This document shows, in pieces, positions 58,861 to 64,000 of a stretch of 64,000 nucleotides of DNA. The stretch is taken from the NCBI RefSeq assembly GCF_014529535.1, contig NW_023503616.1, forward strand, positions 3,968,001 through 4,032,000, read 5' to 3'. A model generated the notes under the pieces. The model was not told the origin of the DNA, made no database searches, and saw only the letters and a program-made list of their open reading frames with translations. The translations under genes and the position numbers were made by a program. Each line of letters opens with the position of its first letter. Within the stretch, counting starts at the first letter, position 1. Source of the stretch: Bradysia coprophila (Eukaryota; Arthropoda; Insecta; Diptera; Sciaridae).

Positions 58861-59460
58861 ATGGCTAGCTCATTGTCCAAAGTCTTTGTTTATGGGACTT
58901 TGAAGAGAGGCCAACCGAACCACTACTGGCTGACAAATTCCAATAACGGATTCGCTTCATTCCTTACCAATGGCACTACAAAGGACAAATATCCTCTTGT
59001 CATAAGTACACAATACAACATTCCATTTCTTCTGAACAATCCAGGAATTGGGAAGAATATCAAAGGAGAAATTTATGAAATTGACTCAGAAATGTTAAGC
59101 AAACTGGACATTTTAGAAGATTATCCAGAATTATATGATCGGCAAATCGAAGATATTGTGACAAAGGATGGGTAAACAAACATGATTTGCTATGTGTACA
59201 TTCCCAAATATTATAAAAAATATTTTTCAAGGCTTGTACCCTGTTGGGTGTATCTGCTCAGGAAATTTCCACCAAAATTACTAGACAAAACTTATCTCGA
59301 AGAATACGCCAGTACCAATGATCTACCTTATTTGGAGAGGTCAGCACAATTTACTCATAGTTTTACAGCTATGCTTATACTTACCGTTATGCTTATTTAC
59401 AGTTACAGTAATTCTACAGAGCCAGATGATGTGTTTGATATTTCTAAGGATCAACTTTGA
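58861..59460 (+). CDS. Gamma-glutamylaminecyclotransferase-like protein, copy 2
   Basis: Three exons, 58861-59171, 59232-59339 and 59403-59460, GT-AG and in phase, give 158 residues. FVYGTLKRGQPNH at 9-21, YNIPFLLNNPGIG near 52-64, GEIYEID at 69-75 and LEDYPELYDR with the putative catalytic Glu at 86 show the GGACT/AIG2 fold. The ATG at 58861 is used because it aligns with the start of copy 3 and upstream in-frame codons offer no ATG. The last junction (GAG AG then T TAC AGT) is supported by the same junction in copy 3. Without it the frame would run through the intron with a hydrophobic insert. Role inferred from family: cleavage of gamma-glutamyl amines in the cytosol. Confidence 0.9.
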
Positions 59461-59547
59461 CTCAATAGCCTATCAGTCGTAGTTCATAGTTTGTTATTTT
59501 GTCAAAATATGGCTGTTAGTATAGTTGTTAAATTTATAGTGATACGA

Positions 59548-59553
59548 AATAAA
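59548..59553 (+). promoter_or_regulatory. Probable poly(A) signal of copy 2
   Basis: AATAAA about 88 bases after the stop codon and well before copy 3 begins. Confidence 0.5.
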
Positions 59554-59745
59554 ATAATTTTGTCAGAAAAGACCTTGTTACGTTAAAAATTCCTAATTGT
59601 TTATGAAGTATTTTCGTTGTACCATTCCTTGCCTATTGTACTTGTTTTATTGTTTTCACCTTCTTTCTCCTGCTTGGTTTCTTTGATTTTCTTCTAATGG
59701 TTTGCTTTAAGTCTGTAAAAGGTTAAGTCAACGTATATATCCGAA

Positions 59746-60456
59746 ATGAGCAACAGTTTGTTGAAGGTGTTTGTTTACGGAACCTTAAAAAATGGTCAAC
59801 CCAATCACCACTGGCTAACAAACACTTCAAATGGCTTGGCGAAATTCCTGGCACAAGGAAAAACGAAAGATTTATTTCCGCTGGTGATAGCTACTCCGTA
59901 TAATGTTCCGTTTCTTCTAAATAATCCTGGAATCGGACTTAACATTAAAGGTATGATGAGACGAATGATTTGAGAGAAAATTAAAAATCCTATAGAATTA
60001 ATAAAAATTCAAAGGAGAGATCTACGACATTGACGAAAGAATGTTGGGACAATTAGATATCCTTGAAGACTACCCGAGACTCTATGATCGACAAATACAG
60101 GATATTGTCACTTGTGATGGGTAATTTTTGTTTTGCAATTTTTGTAAGATCCAGACGATCCAGACATGTTCATTTCTTTTGCTTTTTTTAAAGGATCATT
60201 CAGTGTTGGATGTATTTGTTAAAGAGTTTTCCAAATCAACTACTCGACAAACCCCATATGGACGAATATAAAAACTCCATTGAAATGCCGTACATAGAAA
60301 GGTCGAAGAGACAGTCTAATATTGAAGCGAAGGATTTTTTGTTTTAATAAAAATATTAGAAAGAACACAGAAATTCATGTTTGTCTTTCTTTGCTTTGCA
60401 GTTATATCACCAACTGTACGCCGGACGATTTGATTGGTGATTCGGCAAATTTATGA
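59746..60456 (+). CDS. Gamma-glutamylaminecyclotransferase-like protein, copy 3
   Basis: Four exons, 59746-59950, 60015-60120, 60194-60301 and 60402-60456, all GT-AG and in phase, give 157 residues. It is the closest relative of copy 2: FVYGTLKNGQPNHHWLTN, YNVPFLLNNPGIG, GEIYDIDERM and LEDYPRLYDR, the last with the putative catalytic Glu. The C-terminal exon encodes YITNCTPDDLIGDSANL, parallel to YSNSTEPDDVFD in copy 2. The 64 bp intron after codon 68 splits K|GEIY, and neither copy 1 nor copy 2 has an intron there. Same strand as copy 2, 285 bp downstream; a tandem duplication is the obvious origin. Confidence 0.9.
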
Positions 60457-60459
60457 TAA

Positions 60460-60465
60460 AATAAA
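60460..60465 (+). promoter_or_regulatory. Probable poly(A) signal of copy 3
   Basis: AATAAA starts four bases after the TGA stop. It is unusually close but is the only clear candidate nearby. Confidence 0.4.
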
Positions 60466-62137
60466 TGCTCGTGTTAGTGGTCATCTGTTATCGATAGCGA
60501 CGATAAAAATGAGCAATACATTCGACTAACGTGGTTTTCCTATATTATAACAACCTGTATGTGAAAACTGTTTGGTAATTATATAGACTAATATGTTGCT
60601 GCACGTTTGTGAAGTACCAATTTTACACAAAAATCCCGAATATCCAGAATACCGACTCAGTAATCAGTAACCATTACATGTCTATCATCGTCATCGAGTG
60701 TATCTGTTTACGGTGAACAGACTACAGCCCAGATTGTTATTTAAATCATAGAGCACGACAACGGTCGACAAACAAAACAGTAACCTTTGTAGAAAACGCG
60801 TTAAACGCGACAACACACAGAGAGCAAGCGCAGCATAATTGTCGATCTTATCATAGAAAATTCGGAGCATGTGAAAAACAAATGCTCCAGCTCTTTTTGA
60901 ACTTTCGAACCATTTGCTAGGCCTGGTCAGGTCGCGTTAAACTAATAACATCCGAGTGAGTAGCTTCAATTTTCTTATTTTTGAATAAAAATTGCAAATT
61001 GCCCAGATCAGAACTTAATTAATTTCCATCCGTTCGCGTTAAATAAATTATAGATCATTCTCTGTCCAGAGGAACGGACATCGCCTAACAAAACAGATCG
61101 TCTTCCGCTCGAACTGTTCCCTCGTAGATAACCAAATTTTACCTAGGATGGCAGACCCTATTTAATAGTTCCAAATGATGGAAATGGTACTGGAGACGAA
61201 ATCGACGTCAGTAATTACACAAAAAGCCATTTCCATCATTGGCCCCATTGAAAAGCGAGATTTTAAACTAAAAAACCTGAGAGTTCCCCTGGGAATAAAA
61301 TTTCACTTTACCTAAATACTGTTGTGTCAATGATTATATCATGCGTGCAATGTGGTGTATACGAGTTACACACTCGTTGCATACCATTTCTAAGTTGTTT
61401 AGAGGATACTTTCCCAAGTAAAGCGAGTTAATGGTGTGAAATATGGAAAAATCGATTTCGTTAAAATTACATATTAGACGTGCATCAGTGGAAACCGACA
61501 GCAAAGTTAGTGGTTTCAACCATTCGATTAAGTAGTCAAGTAAATCATTGCGTGGTATTTCTCCACATTCTCACCAAAATCATAAACTAAGGAGTAGAGC
61601 ACCACAGTAGAAAGCAGAAAGGGTTCTAGAAAATGTATGAATATTGCCGCACAAGAAACACTGTTAAATGCTTGTAAAACAATTGGTTTTATTTTGACAA
61701 AAATTATTTCGTTTTTTTTTGTTTTTTTTTTTCTTTCTTTTTTTTTAAATAAAAAAAATCTTATGTCGAAAAGAACAATGTAAATAACAGAGAAGCAAGT
61801 GAAATTATAATTTAAGGTTCAATCAAAAAAACAAACGAAATGTATTCAATTTCACGTCCATATTTTTTGGTGTATAAATTTAAAATTTGGATAGATGTGG
61901 ATATTTTGACGATTAAAACGTCACAGTTTTTCGTTCTATTTTTCCTTGTTTTTGCTTTCTTTTCAATTTGTAATTTGATGTTAATTTAGCTATAGGCAGA
62001 TAATATACGCAACCACTTTCCGAAAATCGATTTTGTCATGCAATGACAACATAACAAAAAAAATTAATTGGAACGAACGACTTTAAAAAAAAACCATACC
62101 AAATACTCTTTTTCCTTCTTATCCCCGTCTTTCGATT
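60466..62137. other. Intergenic and CDV3 3' UTR
   Basis: A good dispersed-motif copy lies at 60480-60515 (inverse strand). A short inverted repeat (CCAAATGATGGAAATGG at 61169-61185, CCATTTCCATCATTGG at 61229-61244) could form a hairpin. The right part is presumably the 3' UTR of the CDV3 homologue on minus; it includes the long T-rich tract at 61707-61747. Confidence 0.5.
61707..61747. repeat. Poly(T)-rich tract
   Basis: Runs of T broken by single G or C, followed by AAATAAAAAAAA. On the minus strand this is A-rich and lies in the likely 3' UTR of the CDV3 homologue, so it may be a simple-sequence tract or a decayed retroposed tail. Confidence 0.7.
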
Positions 62138-63969
62138 CTAGCTGTCTGCTAGCGATCCGAAACGATTTCCTATTGACACTGGAGCATTGGTTTGAAGATC
62201 GGATGATCGCTGAATACGGCCGCCGTGTTTGACTTCCTCGAATCCCGGCTCGGGGCGTTTCTTTTTTACTTCTTCCGGCTTGGCAGATCCTAACACAGGG
62301 AAGAATTCTTCGTTGTTAATGTCTGGAAGAACTCCCTTTTTCAATTTGGTCGCTTTTAGCATCTGCAAGAAGAAGAATATTTTGGCTTAGTTTTACGTAT
62401 AATGAAACTAGTGAAAAAATGAAGCAAAAAAGAAACTCCAACCTCCTAATCTCTAACCCACGGGTTCGGCTTTTTTTCTTGTCCGTTTTTGTTCTCAATA
62501 TTTTCTTAGCATTTAATTATACTTCGGTGTTAAAAGACATAAAAGGTCAAAAGGGAAGAATGGTCCGACGTGCAAAACGTGAAACGTAATGAAGAGTAGA
62601 GGAGGCGAAATGAACGGATAAAACAGATCGGTTTAAAGTCGCTGTTGAATGTATTGACCATCTGAAATTCATTTAGCAGCTGTTGTTAGTTGCCACAGAA
62701 AATATTGTGGCATGTAAGTGCAAGCATCTCGAGTAGTCACCAGGGTTGTTTTGGCGAAAGTGAGCATCGTGTTCTTTTTTCATGAAAAAGCAACCTTGAT
62801 CACTACGCTGTAATTTCATGGAACCACGAACACATGGTCTGACCATATCATTAGCTTCTTAGAAATGGGATCGCCCAAATTCGTTATGCGAAACCTGAAA
62901 CTGGAGTCTGAGTTTCCAACCTCATAATCTCCAGCCCACTTCACATTGCCTTTAAGACGAGTCAAATATTTGAGATCAAGGTCGGATCATGAATTTAGAA
63001 ATCAGAAGCAATTCAATTAGATATGCAGCAGACTGAGAAGGCTTTATCAATTAAAAAAAGACTATTTCATTGAGCTGGTGAAAACTTCGATAATCTTGTT
63101 AAGGCATATCGATTGGATACTGGCAAGAAAACCTTTCTTGAAAAACTTAGCGGAAAATGTAGGAGCGTTAAGTTAGTTTCGAAATTTTCGGACGTTTCGA
63201 CTGGATCATCAAGAGGAATTCATTACTTTGCTAAACAATTTGCTCGCCTTATCATGATGACAGTCGAGTCATTTCTATTTTATTTTTATTTTCCTGAAAA
63301 ACTAGGGATTCGGGATGACTTATAGATTAAGGTAAAACTGAGTCTGGTTCGGTGAAATCACGAACAAAAACTTTCACCTGGCTGTTTACTTGGGTCAAAA
63401 TGGGGGGACCATAATTGTGCACTCAATAGTGCAATAGCTCAACAACACAAAAAGAAGCACGAAAATGGTTAAATAGTTTCTTGTGACACGATCGAATTGA
63501 TTGTCAAGGAGAAAATCATCCGCTTGGAACTATATGGAGTTATGATGCTCATCTGAGTTGCAATTCTCTAAGCATACTCCCTTCTCAGACAAGCCACTCA
63601 GCGGTATAATTCAGACGAGGGTTCAACTTCTTTTAGTTTCAGAAATGTGCTTAGCATCTTATTACGGCATCAACTTACTTGAGCATTTCGTAGAGCCGGA
63701 CTGACATAAACTGACGAAACTGGAGCTTTCTCCTGGACTGGCTCTTTCTTGACTGGCTTTTCGGCTTCTTCTTCAACCTTTTTCCAAGGACCCGATCTCG
63801 TTTTGTCTGGATTTTCTGAATACATTTCACCATCGCTACCATATTCACCGCCCTCGGCGTCACCATCTAGTTGATCATCATCAGTGATTTGTAGCAGTCC
63901 CAGTTTTAAGCCTGTATAGTCTTTTCGTTCTTCTTCCTGATATTCTTTCCATTCGTCTTCGTTTACAGA
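62138..63969 (-). CDS. CDV3: CDV3 homologue, C-terminal part (5' end outside the window)
   Basis: Two exons are inside the window: 63969-63679 (97 codons, entered in phase 0 after a good acceptor) and 62362-62138 (74 codons plus TAG), separated by a 1,316 bp GT-AG intron. The upstream exon reads SVNEDEWKEYQEEERKDYTG, then LKLGLLQITDDD, a Gly/Asp-rich acidic patch, GPWKKVEEE and VYVSPALRNAQ. The last exon has LPDINNEEFFPVLGSAKPEE and FEEVKHGGR. This matches the CDV3 family pattern (acidic, W-x-x-V/KKV patch, VY(I/V)PP/SPA, Q/EFP-L, FE-V-H). CDV3 proteins are cytoplasmic and of unknown molecular role. The N-terminus, including the start codon, lies beyond 64000. Confidence 0.9.
62363..63678 (-). 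other. Intron of the CDV3 homologue
   Basis: 1,316 bp. A 70-codon plus-strand frame at 63113-63325 has no family features. No repeat with clear structure was recognised. Confidence 0.7.
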
Positions 63970-64000
63970 CTAAAATGATAGATAAATCCAAGCCATTAAT

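Noticed and set aside
59340..59402. Unspliced read-through at the end of cyclotransferase copy 2, adding a hydrophobic segment
   Set aside because: The same exon junction in copy 3 supports removal of this stretch as a 63 bp intron.

Overview
The window looks like a piece of an AT-rich insect genome, most likely a lower dipteran (gnat or midge grade). The reasons are small GT-AG introns (about 55-110 bp), insect-type gene families and a high density of short palindromic transposons. The species cannot be named from the sequence. No rRNA, tRNA, CRISPR or prokaryotic feature was seen.

Ten protein-coding genes can be reconstructed by hand-splicing. From left to right: (1) a class A peptide-type GPCR, minus, 4 exons, 859-2180; (2) an intronless small heat-shock protein, minus, 6091-6612; (3) a CYP4-type cytochrome P450, minus, 7 exons, 9496-11736; (4) a fatty acyl-CoA reductase, minus, 12 exons over 13.4 kb, 15895-29264; (5) DNAJC21, plus, 2 exons, 39909-41634; (6) an LHFPL-family tetraspan protein, minus, 4 exons, 42646-43496, convergent with DNAJC21; (7-9) three gamma-glutamylaminecyclotransferase-like (AIG2/Tina-1-type) paralogues, one minus at 55495-56044 (first exon not found) and two tandem on plus at 58861-59460 and 59746-60456; (10) the 3' part of a CDV3 homologue, minus, 62138-63969, running off the right edge. 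Reading frame is preserved across every proposed junction. The open frames and family motifs make these calls firm even without RNA data.

The rest, well over half of the window, is non-coding and rich in inverted-repeat elements. These include a 3.15 kb foldback element (50158-53303) with ~0.8 kb arms and a second element inserted in one arm; a 776 bp foldback (38215-38990) whose parts recur at 8.7 kb; a foldback with TGATCA-rich arms around a tandem pair of unusually GC-rich 160 bp units (53730-54575); a three-member TA-flanked MITE family beginning CAGTCAGAGGCAGT, one member nested in a TATCGATA-rich hAT-like element; and several single-copy MITEs, two of them in gene introns.

The genes do not form an operon-like system. 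The P450 and the reductase are neighbours that both belong to families acting on lipids, but a joint function is only a speculation. The most unusual biology visible is the repeat architecture and the diverging three-gene cyclotransferase cluster, in which one copy carries an intron the others lack.
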